A stretch of 64,000 bases of DNA from assembly GCA_023957385.1 (NCBI GenBank), contig JAMLGZ010000001.1:1846923-1910922 (forward strand). The letters are read 5' to 3'. How positions within the stretch are numbered: the first letter of the stretch is position 1; the number at the start of each line of letters is the position of its first letter. Below are positions 26,207 to 36,616 of the stretch, piece after piece. Made by a program: the position numbers and the translations under genes. The notes beneath the pieces are model-generated. The model saw only the letters and a list, made by a program, of their open reading frames with translations, ran no database searches and was not told where the DNA came from. Source of the DNA: Brumimicrobium sp. (GTDB taxonomy: Bacteria; Bacteroidota; Bacteroidia; Flavobacteriales_D; Crocinitomicaceae).

Positions 26207-29122
26207 TTATACTTCCTCATTTTCCGATTTTTCTTCATCTTTATCTTCATTGGCGCTAAATAAATCCCACTCTATTGTTTGAGAAGGTTTATCTTTTTCA
26301 GGGTTGAATTTTGTTCTTGACAGACTTTTTGGTTTAACAACTGGCTCCTCCACTTTTTCCCCTTGAATAGAAGTTTTAGATTTATCTTTAATATCGTTCG
26401 TTTGTTGACTTGCTATGTTAACCGGTTTTTCATTAACTTGTTCTGCTTCCTCTTTCTTTTCAGAGGATTCAAAATCATCAAGCGCATCTAATACTTCCTC
26501 AGTTTCATCTACTAAATCAGCTTTTCTTTCATCACTTGGCCATGGTTCATTTCCACCTATAGAATGATTTAGAATAATTTCTTTAGTTTTCAATTTCTCC
26601 AATTGATTTCCCATAGCTGCCATGCCTTTCACATCAATAAACTCATCTAATCTGACTAATTTATCAGGCAAGTTCTTAGTAGTTTTAAGTAATTTATTAT
26701 AGATTATTTTTACTTCAGGTTGATAAGCAGTAGAGACAGTATTAAGTTCTGCATTTTCTTCGGGAATAAATAATACTCTACGATCAGTGGTTACTTCACA
26801 TAGGAAACGCTTGGCGTAATGAATTTCTTTGTCAGTATCATAATACACGGCAGATATCGGATGTTCAGGCTCCCATTTTTCAATATGTATCATATCATCA
26901 TCAAAGTGAGTGGTTAAATCAAAACCTGATAAACGATATTCCCCATTTTTATATAAGGTTAGAATTTTATCATTTCCCTTGAAAGAACCTAAGAAAATTC
27001 CACGATTATCATCATTTAATCTACCTACTACATCGTCATACCATATTTTTCGGGCAGCTAAGGTTGAGCCACCCACCTCTTTCTGAATAACTTTAGAGAT
27101 AATCTCTTTCGTAACTAAGTTTCCAATAGAATCTCTTCCTTTGATAAGTTGATCTCCTAAATCTATGTCAAAACGAAGTCGTTTTAAGTGATTTCGTGGA
27201 CGTAAATTTATGGTTACTACTTCTCGTTCTCCATTTGGATGTTCTGAGAAATATAGCATTTTTGAATTCTTTTGTTTAGAAATCAAATTATATTCTTTGT
27301 CTCGGGTGATAGAATCTACATAGAAACGTTTCATGTAGGATTTATTGGATTTTCCATCTGTATAAACCAAGTGATAAATGGTTCGTTTATCTCCTTTTTT
27401 CCATACAGCAGCATGTACGATGCCTTTACCAACAAATTTTTTGTCACTCACTTGAGTTACCATCATCTTACCTGTTTCAAAGAATACAATGACATCATCA
27501 ATCTCTGAACAGTCTTGGATATACTCCCCTCCTCTTAATTTGTAGCCGATAAATCCTTCGTTGTAATCTACATAGAGTTTTTCATTTCGAATGATTACTT
27601 TTTTTGCATTGATATTATCAAATACACGTATCTCTGTTTTTCGTTCCTTCCCTTCTCCGAACCGTTTCTTTACATCCTTAAAGTATTCAACAGCATATTC
27701 AATAATATTCTCAATATTTCTATTTACCTCAACAAGTTCATCCTCTATTTTTTGAATTAATTCATCAGCCTTAAAAGCATCAAATTTAGAAATACGTTTA
27801 ATTTTAATTTCGGTTAAACGGATAATATCGTCTCGGGTAACTTCTCTTTTTAAATGCTTAGTGAAAGGTTTCAATCCTTTATCAATAGCGGAAATAACTC
27901 CTTCCCATGTTTCCTCGTCCTCAATTAAGCTATAGACCTTGTTCTCAATAAAGATTTTTTCCAAAGAGCTAAAATGCCATTGTTCTTCAAGTTCATCTCT
28001 ACGAATTTCGAGTTCTCTTTTAAGTAAATGTACAGTGTTGTCTGTATTAATCTTTAAAATTTCACTCACTCCTAAAAACCGTGGAGTTTCTTTGTCAATT
28101 ACAGTAGAATTGGGAGATATAGACATTTCACAATCTGTAAAAGCATAAAGAGCATCAATGGTTTTGTCAGGAGAAACACCTGGAGCTAAGTGAATTAGAA
28201 TTTCTACTTCAGCAGCCGTATTATCATCTACACGTTTTATTTTTATTTTGCCCTTATCATTTGCTTTTAAGATAGATTCTATCAACGAAGTTGTGGTAGT
28301 ACCAAAAGGTATTTCCGTAATACTCAATGTCTTTTTATCTACCATATTGATTTTAGCACGGACACGTATTTTCCCTCCTCTTAATCCATCATTGTATCCG
28401 GTAAAATCAGCCATCCCCCCCGTTTGGAAATCAGGATAGAATTCCACTTTCTTACCACGTAAATGGTTGATTGAGTTATCAATAAGTTCATTAAAATTAT
28501 GTGGTAATATTTTGCATGCCAAACCAACAGCAATACCTTCTGCTCCTTGTGCCAATAAGAGAGGGAACTTAACAGGAAGATTTTCAGGTTCTTTATTTCT
28601 TCCATCATAACTTGCTAGCCACTCAGTTGTTTTATTATTAAAAGCAATATGTAAAGCAAATTTTGATAACCTAGCTTCAATATAACGAGGAGCTGCAGCG
28701 CCATCCCCAGTAAGGATATTCCCCCAGTTCCCTTGCATATCTATCATTAGCTCCTTTTGCCCAATTTGTACCAAAGCATCACCAATAGAAGCATCTCCAT
28801 GTGGGTGATATTTCATAGTGTTACCAATGATATTTGCTACCTTATTATAGCGACCATCTTCCATTTCTTTCATGGAATGAAGAATACGACGTTGAACAGG
28901 TTTTAATCCATCATATAGTGCAGGAACAGCACGCTCTAATATTACATAAGACGCATATTCCAAGAACCAGTTTTCATACAATCCAGATAGAGAGATAATA
29001 TTATCATCTCCATCACTCAAAGGTTTTCCATTCTCAGGATTTTCTTGTTTTTGGTCTTCTTCTCCTCCTTGATCTTCCTGATCTTGCCCTTCTAATTCTT
29101 CTTCGTTTATATCCTCTGACAT
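26207..29122 (-). CDS. parC: DNA topoisomerase IV subunit A
   Basis: ParC cleaves and religates DNA during decatenation of sister chromosomes. The 971-residue form with a long acidic tail (from about residue 870) and an acidic Glu/Asp-rich N-terminus is typical of Flavobacteriales. The catalytic Tyr147 lies in A-A-A-P-R-Y-I-E-A-R-L. In the quinolone pocket H-P-H-G-D-A-S-I-G-D (106-115), the residue equivalent to E. coli ParC Ser80 is Ala111 and the Glu84 equivalent is Asp115. The start codon is 3 bases after the parE stop, so the two are translationally coupled. Confidence 0.94.
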   Translation of the reverse strand: MSEDINEEELEGQDQEDQGGEEDQKQENPENGKPLSDGDDNIISLSGLYENWFLEYASYVILERAVPALYDGLKPVQRRILHSMKEMEDGRYNKVANIIGNTMKYHPHGDASIGDALVQIGQKELMIDMQGNWGNILTGDGAAAPRYIEARLSKFALHIAFNNKTTEWLASYDGRNKEPENLPVKFPLLLAQGAEGIAVGLACKILPHNFNELIDNSINHLRGKKVEFYPDFQTGGMADFTGYNDGLRGGKIRVRAKINMVDKKTLSITEIPFGTTTTSLIESILKANDKGKIKIKRVDDNTAAEVEILIHLAPGVSPDKTIDALYAFTDCEMSISPNSTVIDKETPRFLGVSEILKINTDNTVHLLKRELEIRRDELEEQWHFSSLEKIFIENKVYSLIEDEETWEGVISAIDKGLKPFTKHLKREVTRDDIIRLTEIKIKRISKFDAFKADELIQKIEDELVEVNRNIENIIEYAVEYFKDVKKRFGEGKERKTEIRVFDNINAKKVIIRNEKLYVDYNEGFIGYKLRGGEYIQDCSEIDDVIVFFETGKMMVTQVSDKKFVGKGIVHAAVWKKGDKRTIYHLVYTDGKSNKSYMKRFYVDSITRDKEYNLISKQKNSKMLYFSEHPNGEREVVTINLRPRNHLKRLRFDIDLGDQLIKGRDSIGNLVTKEIISKVIQKEVGGSTLAARKIWYDDVVGRLNDDNRGIFLGSFKGNDKILTLYKNGEYRLSGFDLTTHFDDDMIHIEKWEPEHPISAVYYDTDKEIHYAKRFLCEVTTDRRVLFIPEENAELNTVSTAYQPEVKIIYNKLLKTTKNLPDKLVRLDEFIDVKGMAAMGNQLEKLKTKEIILNHSIGGNEPWPSDERKADLVDETEEVLDALDDFESSEKKEEAEQVNEKPVNIASQQTNDIKDKSKTSIQGEKVEEPVVKPKSLSRTKFNPEKDKPSQTIEWDLFSANEDKDEEKSENEEV

Positions 29123-29125
29123 ATG

Positions 29126-31006
29126 TTATGATGCTTTTTCTACGTTTTCTGCCTTTACCAATTCCTTCTCTAAATCTTCTTCTACTCTTAGATTGTCAAT
29201 AATAAAGTCTTGTCTTTCCTGTGTATTTTTTCCCATGTAAAAAGATAAGATTGTGTCTATAGATGAATTCTTACTTAATAATACAGGTTCTAAGCGCATA
29301 TCCTCCCCGATGAAATTTTTAAATTCATCCGGAGAAATCTCTCCTAAACCTTTAAAACGTGTGATTTCAGGATTCTTACCTAATTCATTAATAGCTGCAA
29401 TTCGCTCTTCTTCTGAATAACAATATATTGTTTTTTGTTTATTTCTTACCCTAAATAAAGGAGTTTGAAGGATATATACATGATTTCTTTTTACTAAATC
29501 AGGGAAAAAGCTTAAGAAGAAAGTTAATAATAACATACGAATATGCATACCATCTACATCGGCATCGGTTGCTATTACAATCTTGTTATATCGTAAGTTA
29601 TCCATCTCATCCTCAATATCTAAGGCAGCTTGAACTAAATTGAATTCTTCATTTTCATAGACCACTTTTTTTGTGAGTCCATAAGAATTTAGAGGTTTTC
29701 CTCGTAAACTAAACACCGCTTGAGTATTAACATTCCGAGATTTTGTGATAGAGCCAGATGCAGAATCCCCCTCTGTAATGAATAAGGTTGTTTCTTTTCT
29801 TAATTCATTATTTGTATCAGTAAGATGTACCCTACAATCTCTTAATTTTTTATTGTGAACACTTGCCTTTTTAGCTCTTTCTCTTGCTAATTTTCGAATA
29901 CCCGATAAATCTTTACGTTCTTTTTCAGATTGTTTGATTTTACGTTCTAATATTTCAGCAACATCAGGATGTTTATGTAAATAATTATCCAAGCTTACTT
30001 TTAAGAAGTCGTTTACAAAGGTACGCATGGACTTTCCTCCAGGCTCTATTTCTAAAGAGCCTAATTTAGTTTTTGTTTGCGATTCGAATACGGGTTCAAT
30101 AACTTTAACGGCAATAGCAGCAACAATAGACTGACGAATATCGGAAGGTTCGTAATTTTTATTATAAAAATCCTTAATGACTTTTGCAACAGATTCTCTA
30201 AAAGCACTATGATGTGTTCCTCCTTGTGTAGTATGTTGTCCATTTACAAAAGAGTAATAATCTTCTCCATATCCTTTACCATGTGTAAAGGCTACTTCAA
30301 TATCCTCCCCTTCCAGATGAATGATAGGATATAATGGATCTCCATCCATATCATTCTCTAGTAAATCTTTTAAGCCATTTTCCGATTTAAATTTTTCGCC
30401 ATTTAAATAGATAGAAAGCCCTCTATTCAAATAACAATAATTCCACATCATTTTTTCGATATATGGAATTTTAAAAGAGAATTTTTTAAATACTTGTTCA
30501 TCTGGATAGAATTCTACATAAGTACCATCCTTTTCATCCGTCTTTTCTAGTTTTGCGTCTAGTGTTAATTCTCCTCGTTCAAACGTTGCTCTTTTCAATT
30601 CTCCATCACGCACAGAATACACCATAAAATGACTACTTAGTGCATTCACCGCTTTTGTTCCTACCCCATTCAATCCCACAGATTTTTTAAAGGCTTTGGA
30701 ATCGTATTTACCTCCTGTATTGATCTTGGAAACAACATCCACCACTTTTCCTAAAGGTATTCCCCTTCCATAGTCACGAACAGAAACCATCCCATCTTTC
30801 ACTTTAATGTCGATTCGCTTCCCATTTCCCATCACAAATTCATCGATACAGTTGTCGATAACTTCTTTCATCAGGATATAAATACCATCATCGGCAGCAG
30901 AACCATCCCCTAACTTCCCAATATACATCCCTGGACGCATACGAATATGCTCTTTCCAATCTAAGGAACGTATATTGTCTTCCGTATAACTGTTTTCTTG
31001 TGCCAT
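29126..31006 (-). CDS. parE: DNA topoisomerase IV subunit B
   Basis: ParE is the ATPase subunit of topoisomerase IV. The 626-residue protein has the GHKL ATPase fold (E-V-I-D-N-C-I-D-E at 48-56, R-D-Y-G-R-G-I-P at 77-84, G-L-N-G-V-G-T-K-A near 108). The TOPRIM domain has [11 protein letters not shown] and the metal-binding [10 protein letters not shown]. Its pairing with the adjacent ParC, and the presence of a separate gyrA, distinguish it from GyrB. It has its own promoter box TATATTTG, 33 bases upstream. Confidence 0.94.
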   Translation of the reverse strand: MAQENSYTEDNIRSLDWKEHIRMRPGMYIGKLGDGSAADDGIYILMKEVIDNCIDEFVMGNGKRIDIKVKDGMVSVRDYGRGIPLGKVVDVVSKINTGGKYDSKAFKKSVGLNGVGTKAVNALSSHFMVYSVRDGELKRATFERGELTLDAKLEKTDEKDGTYVEFYPDEQVFKKFSFKIPYIEKMMWNYCYLNRGLSIYLNGEKFKSENGLKDLLENDMDGDPLYPIIHLEGEDIEVAFTHGKGYGEDYYSFVNGQHTTQGGTHHSAFRESVAKVIKDFYNKNYEPSDIRQSIVAAIAVKVIEPVFESQTKTKLGSLEIEPGGKSMRTFVNDFLKVSLDNYLHKHPDVAEILERKIKQSEKERKDLSGIRKLARERAKKASVHNKKLRDCRVHLTDTNNELRKETTLFITEGDSASGSITKSRNVNTQAVFSLRGKPLNSYGLTKKVVYENEEFNLVQAALDIEDEMDNLRYNKIVIATDADVDGMHIRMLLLTFFLSFFPDLVKRNHVYILQTPLFRVRNKQKTIYCYSEEERIAAINELGKNPEITRFKGLGEISPDEFKNFIGEDMRLEPVLLSKNSSIDTILSFYMGKNTQERQDFIIDNLRVEEDLEKELVKAENVEKAS

Positions 31007-31039
31007 TTTTTAAAATTCTGTTTGAAAATGCTTAGCTAA

Positions 31040-31047
31040 CAAATATA
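31040..31047 (-). promoter_or_regulatory. parE-parC promoter, -7 box TATATTTG
   Basis: The minus strand reads TATATTTG, with a TTG 22 bases further upstream as a possible -33 element. The ATG is at 31006. A near-consensus DnaA box TTATCCACG lies at 31087-31095. Confidence 0.5.
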
Positions 31048-31157
31048 TAATCATTTTTTCGAATATTTCCAACATGTTAAATAAGGTTATCCACGATACA
31101 TAGTTAATATTTGTTATGAATTTCAATCAATTACTATGCATACATATTAATTTTAAT

Positions 31158-31165
31158 TATCTTCG
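31158..31165 (+). promoter_or_regulatory. -7 box of the nitronate-monooxygenase-like gene (TATCTTCG)
   Basis: A one-mismatch TAnnTTTG with 4 bases to ATG 31170. It decides the start: the in-frame ATG at 31116 lies upstream of the promoter. Confidence 0.45.
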
Positions 31166-31169
31166 CAAC

Positions 31170-32141
31170 ATGGAGAATACACAAATTAAAGCTCAACTAA
31201 GTGAATTACTAGGAATTCGCTACCCCATCATTATGGCCCCGATGTTTTTAGTTTCCAACACTAAAATGATTATTGCCGCTATTAATGCAGGAATTACAGG
31301 AGCAATTCCCGCTTTGAATTACAGAACTATTGAGGAGTTTAGAAAAGCCATTCGAGAAATTAAAGAGCAAGTAAACGGCCCTTTCGGAATCAACCTAATT
31401 GTCAACAAAAGTAATTTTTATTATAAAGATCAATTAGCTGCAGCTTGTGAGGAAAAAGTAGATTTTATCATTACTAGCTTAGGTTCTCCAGAAGAAACTA
31501 TTAAAATGGCTCATCAACATGGAATCAAGGTCTTTTGTGATGTGACTGATTTGCGATTTGCTAAAAAAGTGGAAGCTTTAGGTGCTGATGCTATTATTGC
31601 AGTTAACAAAGAAGCGGGCGGACATGCTGGACCAACTCCCATGCATGATTTAGTGCCGGAATTGGTAGCAAATTGCTCTATACCTGTTATCTCTGCGGGT
31701 GGTGTTGGAAATGGTAAAGAAATGAAAGCTGCATTAAGTTTAGGTGCTGCAGGATGTTCCATTGGCTCTATTTTCATCGCAACCACCGAATCGGACGTGA
31801 ATAATGATTATAAGCAGGCCTGTATTGACTATGGGAAAGATGATATTGTAATGACAACCAAACTTTCAGGAACTCCTTGTGCGGTAATTAATACTCCATA
31901 CGTTCAAAAAATAGGAACAGAACAAAGTTGGTTAGAACGTATATTGAATAAAAATAAAAAACTAAAAAAATGGTTTAAAGCATTCACTTTTGCTAAAGGA
32001 ATGAAGTCCTTACAAAAGGCTGCTTTTAGCGCTACCTATAAAACTGTTTGGTGTGCTGGTCCAACCATTGAAAATGTTAAGTCTATTCGCCCAATTCATG
32101 AGATAGTTGAACAATTAGTTAAGGAATATCATGAAGTCTAA
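31170..32141 (+). CDS. nitronate monooxygenase / FabK-like FMN oxidoreductase
   Basis: From ATG 31170 (M-E-N-T-Q-I-K) the protein has 323 residues. It is a TIM-barrel flavoprotein of the 2-nitropropane dioxygenase family: Y-P-I-I-M-A-P-M-F at the first strand, K-E-A-G-G-H-A-G near 144-150, and the FMN phosphate motif V-I-S-A-G-G-V-G-N-G followed by A-A-G-C-S-I-G-S-I-F. Class members oxidise nitronates or act as enoyl-ACP reductases (FabK), and the sequence alone does not decide between these. The DUF4442 gene overlaps its end by 11 bases, hinting at fatty-acid or acyl-CoA metabolism. Confidence 0.85.
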   Translation: MENTQIKAQLSELLGIRYPIIMAPMFLVSNTKMIIAAINAGITGAIPALNYRTIEEFRKAIREIKEQVNGPFGINLIVNKSNFYYKDQLAAACEEKVDFIITSLGSPEETIKMAHQHGIKVFCDVTDLRFAKKVEALGADAIIAVNKEAGGHAGPTPMHDLVPELVANCSIPVISAGGVGNGKEMKAALSLGAAGCSIGSIFIATTESDVNNDYKQACIDYGKDDIVMTTKLSGTPCAVINTPYVQKIGTEQSWLERILNKNKKLKKWFKAFTFAKGMKSLQKAAFSATYKTVWCAGPTIENVKSIRPIHEIVEQLVKEYHEV

Positions 32142-32607
32142 AGATATCTCTTTGCATAAAATGCGTAAACTCTTGTGGTTAATGGGAGTTGTAAAAATTC
32201 CTCTAATTGCATTTGTTAGACCCAAATTGGTACATATAGATGAAAAAAAAGTCGTCGTTCGAATCAGGTTACGTAGAAGGACTAAGAATCATTTACAATC
32301 CATGTATTTTGGTGCTCTTGCTGTGGGAGCTGATGTTGCTGCAGGACTCCATGCTTTTTATTTTGCGGAACAATTAGGAGAGAAAATATCTTTTGCTTTT
32401 AAAGGTGTAAATGCAGAGTTTTTAAAACGTGCTACGAGTCATGTTACGTTTACTTCGGAAGAAGGTCTAGCTGTAAAAACCGTTTTTGAAGAGGCGCTTA
32501 CCACTAGGGAACGTCAAGAGAAATGGGTTAAGGTTGAAGCTAAAAATGAAGAAAACGAAGTGGTTGCCATTTTTCAAATGCAGATATCGATAAAGGTGAA
32601 AGGTTAA
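32131..32607 (+). CDS. DUF4442 hot-dog-fold protein, possible acyl-CoA thioesterase
   Basis: The 158-residue protein matches the DUF4442/YiiD C-terminal hot-dog family. The core helix is N-H-L-Q-S-M-Y-F-G-A-L-A-V-G-A-D (about 53-68), followed by five beta strands. Relatives are thioesterase-like. No experimental role is known. It overlaps the upstream flavoprotein gene by 11 bases, so expression is coupled. Confidence 0.8.
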   Translation: MKSKDISLHKMRKLLWLMGVVKIPLIAFVRPKLVHIDEKKVVVRIRLRRRTKNHLQSMYFGALAVGADVAAGLHAFYFAEQLGEKISFAFKGVNAEFLKRATSHVTFTSEEGLAVKTVFEEALTTRERQEKWVKVEAKNEENEVVAIFQMQISIKVKG

Positions 32608-32661
32608 TTTTACAACTATACTCCGCACCTATCACTCATTGTCAAAAGAATAAACAACTCG

Positions 32662-34512
32662 CTACTTCACATACGTATCATAAATCCTTGTCAATTCCTT
32701 ATTATCTTTGATTAGTTCATTTACGTACTCTAAGAATACAGTATTGGATGTTTTACCAATAAGATTATCAAACTGCTTTCTATCTTTGTTTAAGTTGTAT
32801 AACTGCTCTTTAAAAACATTGTCGATGATATAACTCATTGAATCTTGATAGATACCTAACCCTTCATTGGACCAAATTCTAAATTCATTTGTACTTAAAC
32901 AAACAATGGTTCTGTGATTATCAATTGGTTTGAAAAGAGACGTCCCATGCATCTCACTAGCTAATAGCTCATTGGATTGTGTTGAACCTAATAGATCCAA
33001 GAAGGTTGGCATTAAATCAAGATTTGTTACTCTTTTGTCTGTATTCGCTTTAATTGCTTTGAATTCTTCGGGATGGTCTGCTATCCATTTTTTAGGAAAT
33101 TTTATAAACATCGGAATTTGCAAAGCTTCCAAATAAAAAGAGCCTAGTCTAGATAGACGCTCGGATGTATATTGACCATGATCTGCAGTGAAAATGTAAA
33201 TAGTATTCTCTTCTTGCCCCAATTCTTTGAGAACATCATACATATTATTCATAGCCTTATCTACGATATAAAGCGATCTTCCATAATGATCAGTTATTTG
33301 AGAAGGAATCTTGACGTAATCAGAATTTCCTTGATATGGATAATGTAGAGCATTCGATCCCCACACCATAAAGAATCGTTTTCCGGTTAGTTTGTCTTTC
33401 ATAACCTTGCGGGCATTGATGGATTGTGCAACATCATCTATCCCAAGATCATTTGCATATTCCAGTTCAGTATCTTCAGCTGAATAAACAAAGTCTAAAT
33501 TTTTATTTTTATAAAATTCATAGAAGGAGAACCAGCCAAATTGTTGTGGTGTTATAAATCCGGTAGTATATCCATTTTCTTTTGCATAATCCCACATAAA
33601 TGGCATGCGCATAAACTTATAATAATCTGCTTCAGGCTCTGTTCCGGTTAGCATAGTTGGCATACTCATATCCGTACATCCAGATATAGCCATTGCATCG
33701 TGGAATAAAACAAAATTTTCCTTTTCTTTATTGTACCAATTTTGTAAAAACGGCATAAAATTATTCTTATATCCAAAAATAGATATGGGCTCTAAACTCA
33801 TAGACTCATGTACGATAAGTACAATGTTATACTCGTTATTTTCACCTGCATTTGCTCCTAGTCTATAGTATGATAAGCCGAGTATTTTACGATCTTCTAG
33901 AATTTGCCCTCGTTCATTTTTATATTTTTTATACGAAAACACATAACGAGAATCCATTGTAGTGAAATTTTCAATTCCTTTTTTTCCAAATTGATTTTGT
34001 GCCACTCCCCATGTGGTCATGAAAATAATAACAGCTATAAAATTATTTTTTCTGTATTTTTCTTTAAAAACTAATAGAAAAAAGAATATGGAAGAAACCA
34101 ATAAATGCAGTGATAAATTCACTTTATTATTAAAATGAATTTTTATAACAGTAGTAAAATAATGAGGGTCAAAATCAGAAAACACCAATAAATTGCTATC
34201 AAGGAATGTTTTAAATTCAAAAAATGATTTTGTTCCTACCGTAAATAAGGCTGGTAAAAGAAATGCTATACATGCAACTAATATCCAAGCGATAAACTTT
34301 GGTAAAATCCCTATTATTCCACCAATTGCATTCCAGAAAGCTATGGATAATAGAACGCTTAATACAAATATTTTATATGAAAAATGGAGAATACCAGGCT
34401 GTATCCAATTTAACACAACGCTATACAGAGCAAATAAAAGTGCTAAGATTGTCCATCTATTCAATAAACCCTTTAGAAATACAGCAATATGATGAAAAAC
34501 TTTCTCCTTCAT
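32662..34512 (-). CDS. sulfatase-fold membrane transferase (phosphoethanolamine transferase / LtaS-like)
   Basis: I prefer the ATG at 34512 (M-K-E-K-V-F), 2 bases after the upstream stop, over the in-frame ATG at 34548 that overlaps the vWA gene; it gives 616 residues. About five N-terminal transmembrane helices are followed by a periplasmic alkaline-phosphatase-fold domain. The metal ligand lies in I-V-H-E-S-M, a nucleophile threonine in S-G-C-T-D-M-S-M-P-T, and a second metal site in F-T-A-D-H-G-Q-Y. These features fit enzymes that transfer phosphoethanolamine or glycerol phosphate to lipid A or other envelope glycans. The exact donor and acceptor cannot be told. It is the last gene of a three-gene operon. 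Confidence 0.83.
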   Translation of the reverse strand: MKEKVFHHIAVFLKGLLNRWTILALLFALYSVVLNWIQPGILHFSYKIFVLSVLLSIAFWNAIGGIIGILPKFIAWILVACIAFLLPALFTVGTKSFFEFKTFLDSNLLVFSDFDPHYFTTVIKIHFNNKVNLSLHLLVSSIFFFLLVFKEKYRKNNFIAVIIFMTTWGVAQNQFGKKGIENFTTMDSRYVFSYKKYKNERGQILEDRKILGLSYYRLGANAGENNEYNIVLIVHESMSLEPISIFGYKNNFMPFLQNWYNKEKENFVLFHDAMAISGCTDMSMPTMLTGTEPEADYYKFMRMPFMWDYAKENGYTTGFITPQQFGWFSFYEFYKNKNLDFVYSAEDTELEYANDLGIDDVAQSINARKVMKDKLTGKRFFMVWGSNALHYPYQGNSDYVKIPSQITDHYGRSLYIVDKAMNNMYDVLKELGQEENTIYIFTADHGQYTSERLSRLGSFYLEALQIPMFIKFPKKWIADHPEEFKAIKANTDKRVTNLDLMPTFLDLLGSTQSNELLASEMHGTSLFKPIDNHRTIVCLSTNEFRIWSNEGLGIYQDSMSYIIDNVFKEQLYNLNKDRKQFDNLIGKTSNTVFLEYVNELIKDNKELTRIYDTYVK

Positions 34513-34514
34513 GA

Positions 34515-36599
34515 TTAATAACTTCCAAAATATCTTCGTAATACCCATTCTATAGTGAATACAGATACGATTAAGAGCAATAACCAGATATAATCAACTA
34601 ATTTACTATAAGTGCTAGATTCAAAAGCAATAGGTACAATATCTTTACGTGTTTCGATATTGGAATATGTTTCACTATAGTTTTTTAACATAGAAAATTC
34701 TCCTCCTCCATTCTCTGCTATTTGTTTTAATAGCTGATGATTTGCTTTAGTATCTTGTTTTTCTATAGAAATATCGCTAATGGCAAAATTTCCTTCTTTT
34801 GAAAAAGGAATATTATTAAATTCAGTAGATGCTTTCCAAGAATATCTTCCTACAGGTAATTTACCTAAATTAAGCGTATATGTTTTTTCAAGAGGTATAA
34901 ACTCGTATGAAAGGCTTTCCCCTTGCTCATTTTTTAATTCAAATTTGATTTTGGGATCCGTAATAGGTTCATAACTATCATTATAGAAAGAGGCTCCTAC
35001 CACGAAATCTATATTTGTATTTGAAATAGATGGAATTTGAATACGTAATCTACTTGTATTTTCTTTTACAATTAGGTATTGGATAGTTTTTCGTATAATA
35101 GAATTGAAATTATCTTGTGATTGATTTTCTGAATAATCTAACATACCCCAATTCCATAACCCAACTCCGTAAGTCAACGCAAATTTAGTATTCTGATTTT
35201 TTCCAAAGAAAAACAAAGGATCTGGTTTAACTATAGTTCCCAATTTCTGATAAGCCAAAATAGAGGAATTTAACCCGTATTTAATCGAGCCAAAATTAGT
35301 TTTAAGTGGAGGTGTTTTATCTAAAAATTTTCGTTCTTCATTACTCAATTCAAAAAGATTAAATTGTTGATTAAAAGCTGCGCGCACATTGTCAGACCTA
35401 TTACTAGTCTGAATGGTGGCTTGGATATGTAATTTTGTCAAATCATTGCTAGAGACCTGAGGAGGAATAATATACCATTTTGGTTTATTAAGGTTATTCA
35501 ACTCTTCAAATTTCGTAATATCTTTACCTATACCTGGTCCATACCAAATAATTAGATCAAATTCCTTTAATGATTTAGGAAAGTCATCTAAGGTGCAAGC
35601 TGTTACAGAAAGATTCTTTTCAGAATCCAATGCGCGCCTAATGGCACCAGCATCAGGATTTAAGCCTTCTGATACGATTAATATTTTACTCTGGTCGTCT
35701 AACACTTCTACATAAAAAGATTGTGTATTATTTCTTGTATTATATTCATTTGGGAGATTACTTATTTTCACAGTGTATTCATGTATCCCAATGCTTTTGG
35801 CATCTAAGTAAAACATTGTTTTTAGCATGCTGTACTCATCATTCTGGTGTACAAGATGCTTTGTTTCTAGTAATTTACCATTTTGAAACAACTGAATATC
35901 AAAGCTTTTTTGAGGAGTTTTATTTCCTTCAATAGTGACTTCTACAGGAAAGCTATTCCCTAAAAAAGCTATTTCATTTACTAAGATAGATTTAATAAGA
36001 TGGTCAACTTTCTGAATAGTATCTCCTACAGACAGAGTGTATATAGGGGTATTTCTGAATTTTTCTGTACTTATGACAGGTGAAATACCTTGGTTAAAGT
36101 TTCCATCTGAAACTAATACAATGGCTCCAATATTTCTTCCATAATAGTTTTCATAAATTTTTTCTAGCATGGAACTTAAATCTGTATTTTTACTCTTAAA
36201 AGCAAGAGAATCAGTGTTTTTTAATAAATCATTTAAAGTAAAAATTAAATGTGTGTATTTAGACTCATCATCTGTTTGTAGGCTTTGAAGAAGTGATTTA
36301 GACAAGTCTTTCACTTCATTGCTATCCGAATAATTTAGCATAGATTCTGAATCATCTATAATAGTAATGATATATGGATGAGCTACTTCACTGGTTCTCC
36401 CTTTTAAAAGTATTCCAAACAAGAGTAAACCAATTAAAAATAACCCAATACCTCTCAAAAAAATCAGACTATATCTTTGAAATTTTGATAAGTCTTTTAC
36501 CCATCCTTTTTTTTGATAAAAGTATATTGATATAGCGATTGTTAAAATAATCCATAAAAATAGAAACCACAAAGGAATATCGCTATAAAAACTTTTCAT
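34515..36599 (-). CDS. vWA-domain membrane protein
   Basis: The 694-residue protein has two N-terminal transmembrane helices (about 8-27 and 44-64). A vWA-like domain with MIDAS sequence D-D-S-E-S (about 81-85) and A-I-V-L-V-S-D-G-N-F follows. A flavodoxin/glutaminase-like segment (I-L-I-V-S-E-G-L-N-P-D) comes next, then a long periplasmic beta region and a final helix near 667-686. It resembles the BatA-type protein at 13473-15512 in layout but is not a close copy. The function is unknown. It is separated by 17 bases from the dehydrogenase upstream and 2 bases from the transferase downstream. Confidence 0.78.
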   Translation of the reverse strand: MKSFYSDIPLWFLFLWIILTIAISIYFYQKKGWVKDLSKFQRYSLIFLRGIGLFLIGLLLFGILLKGRTSEVAHPYIITIIDDSESMLNYSDSNEVKDLSKSLLQSLQTDDESKYTHLIFTLNDLLKNTDSLAFKSKNTDLSSMLEKIYENYYGRNIGAIVLVSDGNFNQGISPVISTEKFRNTPIYTLSVGDTIQKVDHLIKSILVNEIAFLGNSFPVEVTIEGNKTPQKSFDIQLFQNGKLLETKHLVHQNDEYSMLKTMFYLDAKSIGIHEYTVKISNLPNEYNTRNNTQSFYVEVLDDQSKILIVSEGLNPDAGAIRRALDSEKNLSVTACTLDDFPKSLKEFDLIIWYGPGIGKDITKFEELNNLNKPKWYIIPPQVSSNDLTKLHIQATIQTSNRSDNVRAAFNQQFNLFELSNEERKFLDKTPPLKTNFGSIKYGLNSSILAYQKLGTIVKPDPLFFFGKNQNTKFALTYGVGLWNWGMLDYSENQSQDNFNSIIRKTIQYLIVKENTSRLRIQIPSISNTNIDFVVGASFYNDSYEPITDPKIKFELKNEQGESLSYEFIPLEKTYTLNLGKLPVGRYSWKASTEFNNIPFSKEGNFAISDISIEKQDTKANHQLLKQIAENGGGEFSMLKNYSETYSNIETRKDIVPIAFESSTYSKLVDYIWLLLLIVSVFTIEWVLRRYFGSY

Positions 36600-36616
36600 G
36601 GAGGGTGTTTCTAATG

